Shown here: positions 32,561 to 46,300 of the stretch, piece after piece
Position numbering within the stretch: position 1 is the first letter of the stretch
Layout of the letters: each line of letters starts with the position of its first letter
Notes under the pieces: model-generated
Told to the model about the DNA's origin: nothing
Seen by the model: the letters and a program-made list of their open reading frames with translations, nothing else
Databases searched by the model: none
Made by a program: the position numbers and the translations under genes
Source: Castanea sativa
Taxonomy: Eukaryota; Streptophyta; Magnoliopsida; Fagales; Fagaceae
Assembly: GCF_040712315.1 (NCBI RefSeq)
Contig: NC_134013.1
Span: 89,410,001-89,474,000, forward strand
DNA: 64,000 nucleotides
Direction: 5' to 3'

Positions 32561-33010
32561 CCCTTTTTATCCAAAAAAACTTAAACTATGATTAAACCAA
32601 TTTCCCAACAAAATATATTATTTTATTTAGAAAAATGTTTTAATTGCAAATTATGGTGGACTCAAGTATGTTTAAATTTTGTTATGAATTTTTTTTGTGA
32701 TTTATTTTCTCTCACTATCCTCTCTTGAAAAAGGATGAGAATATAAATAAAGATTATCAATCAAAGAAAATAAAAAGATACAAGCTTATATAATTGTATT
32801 TTTTGTTATTAAAGGTGTACTAGTTATAAAGTATAAATTTTAAGTCAATAATCCTTACTAGAAATCCTTTTTTTTTTTTTTTTTTGATGGGCTAGAAATC
32901 CTTACTAGAAGAGCAATCTATATGTAGATCTTGACGTATGGTTAGAAAATCTAGCACTAGATTTGGAGGATGTATTCCAAATTTATTTTAGTCAGCAATA
33001 AAACTTTATT

Positions 33011-34660
33011 TACTCTTCTAAAAAAAATCTTTAAAAAGAAAAAAAATAATTTTAATATTTTCACACTTTTTAACAAGATTTCATATATAGCTTTAAGTGG
33101 AACCTTAGTCACAGTGATCTAAGATTTTGTTAAGTGGTTCATTCCTTGAAAATGAATGATAATTCTCCTTCTTCATCTTCTTTTGCTTTTTCATTTTTTT
33201 GGCACAAAACTGAGAAATGAATGATAAATGATAACTCTCTTCACAAAACCATCTAACTCTCAAAATAAAAAATTTGCATTTAGGTCAATGTTAATATCAA
33301 TTGTAACAGTAAGTATAATTGAAATTGATTTTCCTAAATAATATAATAGATAATAAGTAATATACATAAGATATAATATACTTTATTATGAAATGTTTTA
33401 AAATGCATTGTACATCGCTTGGGAGGGACATTGGTCGTATTTAATAACGAAGGATTAGCATTTAACTGTATCACATCAACCACCTATTTCCAACTAGTTC
33501 TGCCCTTTTTTTTGTGTCTTTTCTCTATTATTTTCCACCTTATTGCAACTTTCTTTAACTATTCTCACCCCATTTTCTACTCTTCTTCTCCTAATTATTT
33601 TTTACCTTACCATTACTCTTCCTTCAACTTTTCTCCCTTTTTTGACATTTCTTCTCCCAATGGACTATGTATTTGATTGTATTTACCAACTATTTAAAGT
33701 GCTTGAATATTACAAAGTCTATTTTTATGCTACAATTTCAATTTAGTTTTGGTAAAAATAATATTATAATTTTATAATGGGTTTTTATTATCTTTATAAT
33801 TTACTTAAGAGAATAAAAATTTTGAAACGTCCCAAAATAATAAATTTGAAGTTTAAAAGTTCAATTGTACAAAATAAAATCATGGAAAACATAAATAATA
33901 TGACCACGAGCTAGCCTAAGGCTTAGGCCACAAACTTATGACTAGGGCCCCAATACAAAAAGGTCTCGCCCTTTTATAAGAAATGCCCCCATTCTATTAT
34001 AAAAGGGTTAAATAAGTAATGTTAGAGATACTACAATTCTTACTCTTTGACCTTTATAAACTAAGATTATATAGTAAAATTTGTAATATCCTTAGTATTT
34101 TTTTAAAAAACAAATTACTATGAAAGACTTATAATTAATGTGTCAACAATCACTAAAATGTAATTCAAACATTCATTAATTAGGTTGTTAAAGTTTAACA
34201 ATCACATTCATTACCATATCATTTTGTAAACGTTTTGTAGTACCTTTAGAATTTTCTTTTTTTCATTTCTAATAAGACCTCCAAAATACTAGACCAACAA
34301 CAACTTAATCCAATTGAAACCCTAGAAAGTTTTGAATAAAACAAAATGTGATAAAAGTGTTAGATCATCAATGATGATTAATATCCCTCTAATAGCTTAA
34401 GACTCTAATTTTTGCAAGAAAAAGTTAACAGGCGTTCTAAGAGTATTGATTTACTATTTTTAGAACATTTTTATGGGAAAAGAAAAAAGTAACTAACTTT
34501 TTTTTTTTATAGCTCTCTATATATATTTCCCATGAAAGTGTTATTAAAATTTCCCTAAAGAGTCCATTAACAAATGCCTTATTCGCACCCATTAACTGGA
34601 CCTACTTTTGTAAACCAATAACATTAACCACCTAATTAATTCTCACACATAACCACCTAC

Positions 34661-34728
<68 letters not shown>

Positions 34729-34805
34729 ATAAAATTGAAATTAACACAACCTTTTCATTTCTTTAATTTCATTAAAATTTTATGCTTGAACTATATATGA
34801 TATTT
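33011..34805. other. Intergenic, no gene
   Basis: AT-rich, with no supported frame. It ends with a long (CT)n microsatellite (34667-34724) shortly before repeat copy B. Confidence 0.5.
34667..34724. repeat. (CT)n microsatellite
   Basis: About 29 uninterrupted CT units. Confidence 0.95.
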
Positions 34806-36650
34806 AATTCTCTATGTGATATTAGCCTAAGTTTAGTTAGCATTAATTTATTAAATTATATTTTATTCATCACATACCCTTGGTTTGATTATTAAATAAA
34901 TTTATTTAATTAATATTTAAATATAAAATATCTCACTTCAATTCATAGGCCTTAAACTATTTCAACTTGAGTGACACAAACTGTATCCTATAATACATAT
35001 ATCTCCTATAATATTTCCACGTATTATTTAAGAATATATACCTAAGTAAAAGAATATGTAAGAATATTATTAGTGAAAACGATATGTATAAACATGCGTT
35101 ATAATATACATAAACATATATTAGTTTTATACATTGGGACTCTAATATTATTATTACAGCAACCAAAGGCTAAACCTTCCATATAGTATACTATTAACAA
35201 AATATAATGTAAGGAAAAATAAATATCTTCAAATGTAAAATACTTTTAAACAAATAAATATTTTTTATGTAAGAAAAAAAACAAAGAAATATATATTTTT
35301 TGGAAAACAAAATTCTAAGTAATTTTGTATTGAACATTTTTAACTAAACAAATTATAAAATATATGTATGTCAGCATTTCAAAAAGGCTCATTAATTAGA
35401 AAGAAAGGTAGGACTAGTAGTCTAGTAGATGCAAAAAACATGGATCAATGATATTATGCGCAATAAGCATTTGACAAGAATTTGAGCATCATTGATTTGC
35501 TCCGTTTGTACTTGTAATCAACTTGATTATTTAGCAAGTTTGCAAGTGATAAGCAAATACAAGAACTCTTTTTTTTTTGTAATTAGATGGAAACCTCAAC
35601 AAAGTAAGGACAATATTGTCTACTTCATTCACTAAATAATTTGTCAATTTTAATTATATATAGCTCCTTTTTTTTGTAGTGTATATATGCTCATTGGCCA
35701 TAGCTTTGGAATCTTGGTTTGTTATTTAAAGAAAGGACCGTTGTGCAAGACAAACGACAATTCAATCAATAGACTTGTTACTGTTTGAAAACAAAACTAT
35801 TTTCTTCGTAGTTTGTATTTAGCCCTACTCTCATTATCGTCAGTACTGTGTGCAATGGCAGCATTCCTTAATTACTTTATCATAATTTCAATCTCATTTT
35901 TAATATTCTCATTTTCATGTGTTTTTTAAAGAGAATCTCAGGCTTTGTTGTTTTTACCCTTGAAAAATAACAACAAAAAGTGGGCAATGAACATGTTTTG
36001 TCAAATCAAATCAAACCATAATCTTATAAACAAAATCAAATCATAATAATAAAATAGTAAATGTGCTGTAACTTACTCGTACAAAACAGATAATTCTATT
36101 TTTTTCACTTTTTAAAAAAATGTTATTGAAAATATTTTACCAAACAAATTTTATTTTTAATATATAAGCACAAATTTTAACAATATTTTTTAAGCATAGT
36201 TCATCTCTCTTTTTTTCATTTAATAAGCATTGACGGGTTACCATAAAAGTTTTACTTTCATAGAATCCTACCACATATACATATTTGCCACAATATGTAT
36301 AAACATATTATTAAAAACAAAAGTATAAACACATATCATTTATAAAGACCTATGTAATGCCCACCAAATGTTATTTTATAAATAAAATTACAGTTTATAT
36401 ATTTAAAAATAAGAATATGTTAAAATAGTAAACAAAGAAATATTTTTAGGACATTATATATCAGCATATTACTATAAATAACTTAAACCATGGATTGGCA
36501 AAACCATAGTAATTCATAGAATTCTACAAAATCATGGTTACATTATTTACGAGAATGTCTACATAAAAAATATACTAATATATTCTTACAATTTACAACA
36601 ACAAACCTTGAATCTTAGATTTCATCATTTTTAGACTTCCTATACTTAGA
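34806..36650. repeat. Segmental repeat, copy B
   Basis: From ATTCTCTATGTGATATTAGC on, this matches copy C (37138-39119) in the same order over about 1.8 kb with scattered substitutions and small indels. Shared landmarks are CAAGTATTTGACAAG-like, GATAAACAAATACAAG, TTTTTTAAGCATAGTTCATC and AGGACATTATATATCAG. Its last 200 bases also match copies A and D. No coding capacity is seen. Copies B and C form a direct repeat with a period of about 2.33 kb. Confidence 0.85.
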
Positions 36651-37137
36651 AACAAGGTGAAAGGCTGGAAAAAAAAATAATAAATAAACACAAACTAAAT
36701 CCCTTAAATTCCTAAGAATGGAGGATGAGATGAGAAGGAGTGGGTTTACGGCGATTTGCGGTTGAAATTTCAGGCAAGGAGGAGGAGACACCATCTCCAC
36801 TGATTATTAAAATAGGTCTTATTGGAGGCGATAGATTAAGGGAAAGCATATAACCCAACCTTATTCAGAAGACAGAAAAATAAAAATAAAAACGAGATTT
36901 AAAAAGTTTTTATATTCCCAGATTTTTCAATGACCCGCCCATTCACGTTTAAATTTTTGAAATTTTTTGAATTTGTTCTAACAGAGCTAACAAACGTTAC
37001 AAGGAGACAGCCTTCTTGGGCTGACATGGTAGGTATGGTGATGTAACCTCATTTTAGTGAGGTGGCTTAATTTTATTGGCTGGGACTACAAGGTCAACTT
37101 GCTGACCTTGTAGTCCCGGACTACCCGAGAATTTCCC
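36651..37137. other. Spacer between copies B and C with a perfect 15-base hairpin
   Basis: This is unique sequence with a short, less AT-rich patch (36710-36800). On the minus strand the patch begins a 61-codon frame with a transit-peptide-like composition, but without support. A perfect inverted repeat, GGGACTACAAGGTCA / TGACCTTGTAGTCCC, lies at 37082-37117 with a 6-base loop, 20 bases before copy C. Confidence 0.5.
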
Positions 37138-39119
37138 TTAATTCTCTATGTGATATTAACATGAGTTTAGTTAGCATTAATTTTTTAAATTGTATCTTGA
37201 ATTCATCACATAGCCTTGGTTTGGTTATTAAATAAATTTATTTAATTACTATATAAATATAAAATATCTCACTTAAATTTACAGGCCTCAAACTATATCA
37301 ACCTGACTGACATAAACTATATCCTATAATATATCTCCTATAATATTTCCACGTATTATTTAAGAATATATACATAAATAAAAGAATATGTAAGAATATT
37401 ATTAGTGAAAATGATATGCATAAACATGCATTATAATATACATAATCATATATTATTTTTATACATTCGGACTCTAATATTACTATTACAGCTACCAAAG
37501 GCTAAACCCTCCGCATAGTATACTATTAACAAAAGTAAAATGTAAGGAAAACTAAATATCTTCATATATAATTTACTTTTAAAAAAATTAATATTTTTCA
37601 TGTAAGAAAAAATAAAGAAAGAAATATTTTTTGGAAAACAAAATTCTAAGTAATTTTGTATTGAATATTTTTAACTAAACAAATTATAAAATATATGTAT
37701 GTGTAGGGTTTATTACCTTGCATTTCAAAGAGGCCCATTGGAAAGAAAGGCAGGACTAGTAGTCTATAGTAGACGCAAAAGCATGGATCAATGATATTTT
37801 GAACCACAAGTATTTGACAAGAATTTGAGCTTCATTGATTTGCTCCATTTGTACTTTAATCAACTTGATTATTTAGAAAGTTTGCAAGTGATAAACAAAT
37901 ACAAGGACTTTTTTTTTCTTTCTGTAATTGGATGGAAACCTCAATAAGGTAATGACAATAATCACAATAGTCTACTTTGTTCACTAAATAAAACTATATA
38001 TATATATATATATACACACACACGCACACACTGCTATTTAAAGAAAGACTGGTGCGTTGGAAATTGGATTGCTCAGTGTTTACGCAGTTGTTCTCTACCA
38101 ACAATTTTATTCTCCTCGTGAGTTGTGTTCAGCCCTACTTTCGTCATCTTGACTATGTGTAATGGTATCATTCTTAAATTACTTTATCATAATTTTAATC
38201 TCATTTTCAATATCCTCATTTTCATGTTTTTTTTTTAAGAGAATCATGGGCTTCTCTGTATTTACCCTTTAAAAATAACAACAAACAGTGGTCAATGAAT
38301 ATGTTTTGTCAAATCAAATCAAACCACAATCTTATAAAACAAAATCAAATTATAATACTAAAATAGTAAATGTGCTGTAACCTTATCATACAAAAAAGAT
38401 AATTCCATTTTTTTCACTTTTTAAAAATATGTCATTAAAAACATTATACCAAAAAAAAATTTATTTTTAATATATAAGCACAAATTTTAATGAATTTTTT
38501 AAGCATAGTTCATCTTTTCTTTTCATTGAATAACTATTGACGGGATACCATAAAAGTTTTACTTTCATAAATTCCCACCACATATAAATATATGCCACAA
38601 TATGTATAAACATATTATTAAAAACAAAAGTATAAACATTTATCATTTAAAAAGACCTATGTAACGCTAACCACATGTTATCTTATAAATAAAATTAAAA
38701 TTTATTTAAAAATAAGAATATGTTAAAATAATAAACAAAGAAATATTTTTAGGACATTACATATCAGGATATTACTATAAATAACTTAAACTATGGATTT
38801 GTAAAACCATAGTAATCCATGATATTCTACAAAATCATGGTTACATTATATATGAGAATATCTAAATAAAAAAATATACTAATATATTCTTGCAAGTTAC
38901 AATAATAAACCTTGAATCTCAGATTTCTTCATTTTTGGAATTCTATAAAAAAATAAATAATAAATAAAAAAGCTATCACTTAAAGTGTGTCTAATAAAGC
39001 ATTTTGGTCAAGTTTATTAATGTGAGTACTTCATGCAGTGGATAAAAGGGTAGCATTGAAAGTAATTTCTCGGCAATTAATTCATACACAAACTCCAAAT
39101 TCCACCACATCAAACTTAA
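37138..39119. repeat. Segmental repeat, copy C
   Basis: This is the direct-repeat partner of copy B over its first 1.8 kb. Its last 370 bases continue further into the CRTISO intron 1 sequence (matching 31733-32095), then stop at AACTTAAATTCCACC, just short of where exon 1 would begin. A (TA)n-(CA)n tract (37996-38030) is specific to this copy. The CACTA body follows about 120 bases later. Confidence 0.85.
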
Positions 39120-39244
39120 ATTCCACCTGCAAATCCCTTGGTTTTTCATTGCCTCCACTGCTCCAAGGCTTGCTGCCACTGTCCAATCTCTGCTTGTTGA
39201 ACTCATAGTTTTATATGTACGTATAAACGTGTTAGGTTATGTCC

Positions 39245-39976
39245 ATGAGTGATGCTGACAGGCAGAAACTTAGTGTTACTCTTAGTACAATTGGTGCATG
39301 TCCCTATTCTAGAGCCAAGCGGATGAAGCACTATGTCACCAATGGTTTAAAATTTTGAACTAAAGATTCGGAGAAGAATAAGAAAACTCAAAATAGTGGA
39401 GTAAGTGTCGTGACTGACAATGGCATTGCTTACTATGGCATTGTAACAGATATTATTGAGTTGAATTATTTGGATAAAATAAGACATGTACTATTCAAAT
39501 GTAAATGGGTCGACGTTCATAGTAGCCGGGGGTACAAGATTGATGAGTTAGGGTTTCCACTTATGAATTTTACCCGCTTGATACATATGGGGAATGAACT
39601 GATGGATGAGCCATATCTATTGGCATCTGAAGCTTCACAAGTGTTTTATGTAGAGGACAAGAGGGACAAGGATTGGTTTGTAGTTGTTAAAACTAAAGCA
39701 ATGGATGTGTTTGATGCGGGCATTGGTCCCTTGTGTGAGGATGATGATGGTGATACTTATTGTGAAAATGTTCCCTACAATATCATCGGAGACAATACGG
39801 CTTCTGACAACATTGGTTTGGCTCGACCTGATGCCCAAGGAACCACAATTGATGCAATGGTCATTAAGGAGAACGAGAAGGCTGTGAATGGGGACTTCAT
39901 AGATGATAATGACTTTATTGATGACGATTACAACAACGATGAGGAGTATAGCGACAATGAGTACAATGACGATTAG
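39245..39976 (+). pseudogene. CACTA TNP2-type transposase, C-terminal fragment (DUF4216 region) with internal stop
   Basis: The frame from ATG 39245 encodes motifs shared by plant CACTA transposase C-termini: KHYVTNGLKF, TKDSEKNKKTQNSGV, YYGIVTDIIELNY, VLFKCKWVDV, NFTRLIHMG and QVFYVEDKRDKDWFVVVKTK. An in-frame TGA at 39356-39358 interrupts the first block (GLKF-stop-TKDS); Arg is common there, so CGA to TGA is likely. After the stop 188 codons remain open, ending in an acidic Asp/Glu/Asn-rich tail. The catalytic N-terminal part of the transposase (about 600 residues in the family) is missing upstream. Confidence 0.85.
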
Positions 39977-40148
39977 TAGTGTAATGTAGAAAGACCATCT
40001 TTTGAACTAATACGCTCCTATTATAACACTTTACATTAGAATATGCATTTTCATTGTCACCTATACTGTTTTTGTACTTAAGTAAATGAAAACTCAATTG
40101 CTTCCATATGTGTGGCTTGGTAGTGTGCTTGTGAAGTGTTGCATGTGT

Positions 40149-40168
40149 AAAGCATTTGTTGGAGATTA

Positions 40169-40225
<57 letters not shown>
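40149..40225. repeat. (TA)n microsatellite
   Basis: A long TA run with a few TG or GTA variants lies between the two CACTA gene remnants. Confidence 0.95.
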
Positions 40226-40231
<6 letters not shown>

Positions 40232-40309
40232 ATATATAGACATATGTATATGTAACATTATTTTTTTTATAACTAACAAGCTTGCATTGTTTAGGTACTG
40301 CACACAAGA

Positions 40310-43300
40310 ATGGGGAGGAAGCGGCGACTTGAGTTCGGTGAGCCTGCTGGGACCTCCTCACATGTGGGGTCGAATGACGTACCATCACGCCAACAAGCTC
40401 CTCCAGCTGATGATGATAGACGACATTCCCACGGGAGTGATGACGAGACACAACCACCAGGTTGGTGTATTTCTAAATTTGGTGCAACTAGAGTTTTTGT
40501 TTTTGTTGTTTTTTGATTTGTTTGTTTGGGTTCCCTCATCCCTGTTTTCTATGACCTTTAGTTCAGTAAGCACTTAAATTGCAGTTTATTACATCATGTT
40601 GATCTACTGGTATTAATAACTTTAGCATGTGACCTGATGTACGAGTTATAGTCCCACAAGCATCAACAATAGAACACCCAAGTACAAATCAGTTTAGGCT
40701 TTAAGTGTTGAACTTGAATTTGTAACAGCTAGAAGGTCAACAATATTTGTGATAGTTCCTAACTAGTAAGCAGTCCCTTTAGGACTAAACAACTATGAAA
40801 AATAGTTGTGATCCTTGTCTAGAAATGAAAGTTCCAAGATATTCTGATATTTCCTTTGTGTAGTATCCAAATGGCTAGTTTCTTGACATGAAATTCTTTC
40901 GTGTTTCATTGTAATATGATGCAACTTGGTATTTTAATAGATACTCAGGACGTACCAGCAGCAAGAGCGATCGTTGTGCCCAATAAACGTGGGCCTAACC
41001 GATTTGATGATATATGGAATATGCCACCGGGCAAAAAATTATTTTTGAAAATAAATAAAGCGGGCCAGCCAGTCGGGAAGAATAGTGGATCTTTCTCAAG
41101 GTGGCTAGGAACAGTGGCAAGAAAGCCTGATATGTGCCCAATCAATTACTGCTCATGGCCTAAAATGCCACTACAATACAAGAATCGGTGCTGGGAAGCC
41201 ATTCAAGTATTAGGCAAAAAGCTATGGTAAAAGAAATGACCATGAATTTCCTTTAAACATACATGAAGTGCTTGAATAGTCATGATTTTCTTCTTCTTTT
41301 TTTCTTTTCTCTTTTGGTTCAAAATAAAATTCAATCTTTCTAAATAAAATTATATAAAGTTATGCAAACTACAAGAAATATGGCACGTACTGGTTTAGGG
41401 GATAAGATCCATTCCCATTAAATCCTCTAATTTCATATAATTTTTATTTAAATGTAAGAAATATGGCACTTAAAAGTTACAAATAAATGCGACATATGTC
41501 TCACATTGAGTTAAAATCAAAGAGAATTGAAGGATTCTCCATATCCTTCCATATGATCCTTCCAACTTCTCCATGTCCCTTCTCTTGAAACATATTTATT
41601 GTAACTACGCTTTATGAGATAAATATTATTGTTTATTTGCTGCTTGTTCTGATCATGAAATCCAATCATTTTTATAGCTTAACAAGTAAGGGGATTTTGG
41701 TAACTTCCTTCATTCCTATTTCATTTGACTCTGTTTGATATTTAAATTTTATTCTATTCCTTTTTTTGTTCGAATAAGTAAATAAATGGTTCAAAAAATA
41801 GCATGCATTATTTGTAGTATATGAAATCACTCGAAAAAGATAAGAAAAAAAAGTGTGCAGGATTCTTAATTGAATGTTTCCAAGATATGAATTCAACCTG
41901 CATTATGATTCTAATGATATCAATATCAATATCAATAGATCTATATATTGGTCATATCTTAGTGAATTTTTATCGAAAAAAAAAATGATTGTACATTGTG
42001 CAAGCGAAGCTAATTAATGGGTTGATTAGTAATTAATAAGTAACAGCCTCCTAACTAACTTTGTTCCAAAAAAGGTGTCAATTGTTACTAATTGTTACAA
42101 AAGACCCTACGAACTAACTAGTGGCAGCGAATGGTTGTTGCACCCTTTTTTTTTTTATGTTTGGTGTGGATAGGTCCCCCTAATTGCTACAACAGTTACT
42201 GGAAATAATGTTAGAAAAAGTACTACTGCAGATGGTCTTCCATCACTTCCACAATTAACTATGAATGTGCTTATTTGATGCTAGTTTCAATTTTTTTTTT
42301 TTTTCTTCTTCTTAGTTTTAGATAAATTTATATGATGGAAGGTTATTAGCTGCACTGATTAATGTATCTTCAAGTTACGAATGTCATTACTTGTTGAAAA
42401 ATTGTGTGACTTATGGCTTGATAATGGTGTATTGGATCTTTGATAGAACCAGAGTACGAAGTCCATTTGTATATATATGTATTTGTAGATATGTGCTTCA
42501 TTTGGGCTTACTGAGTATTTGAAATGTCTTATAATATTTTCTTTTGCAAACTACAAGAATAGGTTCTATCTCTCTTTCAAAACTACACCATTTTGGTATC
42601 AAATTCTCTCTCTTTCAAATTCTTCACTCTTTATTACTTGTTTAAAGCTTTATGTCAGTTTGCAATTATGTTAAAAATGTAACATTTTAAAGTTAATTCA
42701 ACTTTACACATAATAGGCATGATGGTTAATTCCTACAGACCGCATCCCACCTGCCAAGCAAAGGAAATGGGCACTCTCACGGATTGGGAAGATGTGGAGG
42801 GGCCATAAATCAGAGTTGAATGAGCAGTACTGCAAACTGGGCACAACTAAGGAAGATTTACTTCAGCTATCACTGCCAGAGGTTGATGACACTCAATTTC
42901 ATGGCTTGGTGGAGTACTGGTTCTCTGACGATTTTAAGGTAGTAATACTTACAGTGGTATAGATGTTTCGCTTTTATAGGTTCCATGCTCAAGAGTATTA
43001 TATATTAGCGAGTTATTGTAATTGGTAGTGACTTTCTTCAAATGTTTGTAGGAGCTGTTGAAAGATAACAAAATACGGCGTGGGAAGCAAACAAAGTTGC
43101 ATACTTTGGGATCCAAAAGCATGGCCCAAACGGCGGGGAGCATTGTAAGAACAATATTATATATATTAATCACATGCTTAAAATAACAAAGCTTATATTA
43201 TTTTGCATTCTAAAGTAGGAATAAATGTGATTCGATGCTGTCGAATTGACACCCTCGCTTTAATATGCCAAATGTACTAACCATGTTGTAGGCAAAGAAG

Positions 43301-46300
43301 CAAGGCAGGCAACTAGAGAGAGGTGAGATGTATGAGGTGGCGTATTCTCACCATGATGGTAAGGCTGTGAATGCCACTGCAAAAGCAATATTGTAAGTTT
43401 GTAACAAATTATATTAGTAATTTGAATGTATTGTATTTTGAGTTGGAAAGAAGTTCTTTGATTAACGTCACATGGTAGGGACTTTAATTAAAGGGGAGAC
43501 TGGTTTCTCATTGCCCAACCTTGTCCTTGATTAGGTTGTTGGCATTATTAGATTAGATTAGGGTCGTCCAATGTTAGGAAACTTTTGTTTATAACATTAT
43601 TATTTTTATTTCTTAAAAGATTCTTAGATATTGAGGATTTTACTCAGATGCTCTTCATTTCATTTATAAGTATAGTTTACATATTATTTTTGTGTGGATT
43701 TAACAATATATATTGTGTTAAAAGACTTTCTCAAAGGAAAATACTATCTTTTATCCATTTCCTTTCTCTCTTTCCTTCCTGGCCTAAAACCAAAAGTAGT
43801 GATTGAGTAGAGTAGAGTAGAGTGGTCATTCCTAATCTCTAACTTTGCGTTTTGGTCATTCATTTGCTTTTTATCCAATTCTTTTCTTTCTTTTTTTTGT
43901 CTTTCTATTATGTAAAAATAGTATAAATAGAAGCTATATATAAGCTATTTCATTGGGGATCAGCCAAGTCCACATAAGCAGAAAAAAAAAAATGAAGCAA
44001 TTTTCTTTTTAATTATATTCTTTACCTGAACAACTCTAAACATGATAATTACACCCATTGCCAAATTATTAACCATCCCTAGTTATCAAAGTGAAGTACT
44101 AAGCTTGCATAGGTGAAATTAACCTAAGCCATTTTATTGAAGAATTTTCTAGACTCCATTTACTAATTTTTAATAAAAAGACAAGCAAGGGTAACTTTAT
44201 ATCTTCAATGCCAGTATCTGCAAGCGTCTTATGGTTTTAAAGGCCTTGTTATTGGTTTCTAGGTTTTAAAATAGTTTTTTAGTTGTTTTTAATTTTACAA
44301 GTTATTGTTGATTTTGTAAGGAGGGGCAGGTTTATAATTTTCTACAACTACTGCCAATAAGGGTGTATTGGTAGTTGAGTAAAGTCTAAAATTTTCTAAG
44401 AGATTCTGATTTTCATGTCTTTATTTATTTGAGTCAAGTTAGTCTTTATTTGAGTTTTATTAGGTCTTTGGTTCACTACTTTAGTTTATGAGTTATAATG
44501 CTACTTGTACAAGAAAGAGCCATCAGTCAGTACACAAATAACTCAATATACAAAACCTAAAGCCATCCTCACCATGACTAACCCCAACGTCATAACTTTT
44601 CCTATCCTAAAGTCTTCTCTATTTCTTTTATAATAACTACAACCCAACTTTTACATATATAAAACCATATTACTCATGTTGGCATGTGTATTATTGCTCA
44701 TGTTGCTAATATGTTGTTTTGTTTATTTGTGATTACTAGCCAAAGATGAAAGAGCTTATGTCAATAGGGTCACAGTTGCGGGGAAACGACATTGAGGTTG
44801 GCATACTTTGGCAGCCTGATGATGCATTTGGACAGGTCATGGGTGCAAAGAGAGGTGACCGTGTCAGAGGGGTAGGCTTTGGTCCAACCCCCTCTGGCAA
44901 TTGTGCAAGGTCAATGGATGACAGGACGCCACCTCCAACATCTACTGCAACCGACCAAAGGGTTATGGAGCTATCTACTCAAATAGAAGAAATGAAGGAG
45001 AAATGCACACGTTATGATGCCCTTGAAGCTCAAGTGAGGTCAATGCAGAGGATGTTGACCAGGATGTGCCCATCGTTTCCCAGTATGTCTATGGTAAGAA
45101 GTTTGAATACAAAGTATGTGCATTTTTGTTCATGTTTGTATGGTGATTGGTGAGTTGTCATGAAGTTTCTGTGATGCAAAATAATCAGATGAAATTTTGT
45201 TTGGAAATGGTTTATGGATAATTTATGAAGTTAATGGGTTAATGGATAGTATATGATGCTTTTTTGTGTGTCTGTGTGTGTAGGTGATTGGTGAGTTTTG
45301 ACCTAATAAATTTTGCTGTGAAATGGGTTAATTGGGTGGCTATGTCTTTGGAGAACTTTTTTTGTTTGCTAAATATTGTTGGTCACCTGCTCTATCCAAA
45401 TAAAGATTTTTTTTAGTTATTTTACCAAAAAATAATAGTAATAAAGATTCTTTTTGTTTATGATTTATAATTACTTCTTTTACTGTCTAATTTAGATTGT
45501 ATTAGTGTTTATTTATTTATTAGTGGGAGGGTGTCATGTCAGGTCAGGTAAAATATAGTTTGCTTGTTGTGTTATGACTTTCTGGACTGATTAGTAGTGT
45601 GATTGAAGATGAGAATCAAGTGCTGTAATGAGGTGTAGGAATATATCAAGGTTGTAAGGCTATAATAGGTCAAAGAGGGGACAATATGCCCAAGTAGTGG
45701 CCCAGAATTTGACAAGAACTTTTAAAGAGAAAATATTTATGTGTAGCAGGTAGGAACAACAGAACAAGTTTTCCTCCCTATATGGCAAGAAGTGCAGCAA
45801 GTGCTTACTGGGCTTGAGAACTAATAGGAGTGAATGCTTGAGAACTAATTTGTGAAAGACTAGCCTCGTGTTTGTTCTTTGATTTTTGGTTGGGTATTTA
45901 GGACATGATTGCCACTTCAGTTACCATGTGATAGCTGTTAAATTGCTGCCCTGCCTCTCCAAGTAGAGGAACTTTGGTGTAGAATGCTTATCAGCACTCA
46001 TGGTTAATGTTAAATATAATATATCTTTCCTCATTAATGTATCCCCTCAACTCCGAACTACTACCTTCTCAACTCCTTCATTAATGTATACCATAATCTT
46101 TATATCTACTAGTTTAGGGTTCATTGTAACACATAAAATACATAGAAATATCAAGTAGAAATGTAATCTCTAAGGCTTTACAGAATATGTGTAAGTAATT
46201 ACTTATTGAATCTTTTGCATAAATTGCTCACTAATCACTTTTTGAGAAATTTATTGAGAGTAATACCCAATTGATATGCTTAACTGAAATCAGTCATTTT

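Larger units (their letters stand above)
31733..33010. repeat. Segmental repeat, copy A (intron 1, exon 1 and promoter of CRTISO-like gene)
   Basis: From AGGACATTATATATCAGGATATTAC to the promoter, this stretch matches copy D (47530-47820 plus 49137-50120). Its first 365 bases match the tails of copy C (38750-39119), and about 200 of them match copy B (36450-36650). Because copy A holds the working exon 1, it is the reference for the family. A (TA)n and a (GA)n run lie between the intron part and exon 1. Confidence 0.85.

Noticed and set aside
36615..36800. 61-aa minus-strand frame with a transit-peptide-like start
   Set aside because: No downstream exon, no homology I recognise, and it runs into copy B repeat. 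It is noted only as a less AT-rich patch.
34806..39119. Copies B and C as the two LTRs of a retrotransposon
   Set aside because: The sequence between them is under 500 bases and has no gag/pol, primer-binding site or TG...CA ends, and the tails match a gene intron.
39915..40577. Frames of 163-180 aa across the (TA)n tract
   Set aside because: The long runs of Ile-Tyr come from the TA repeat; the true coding pieces here are the CACTA exons in another frame.
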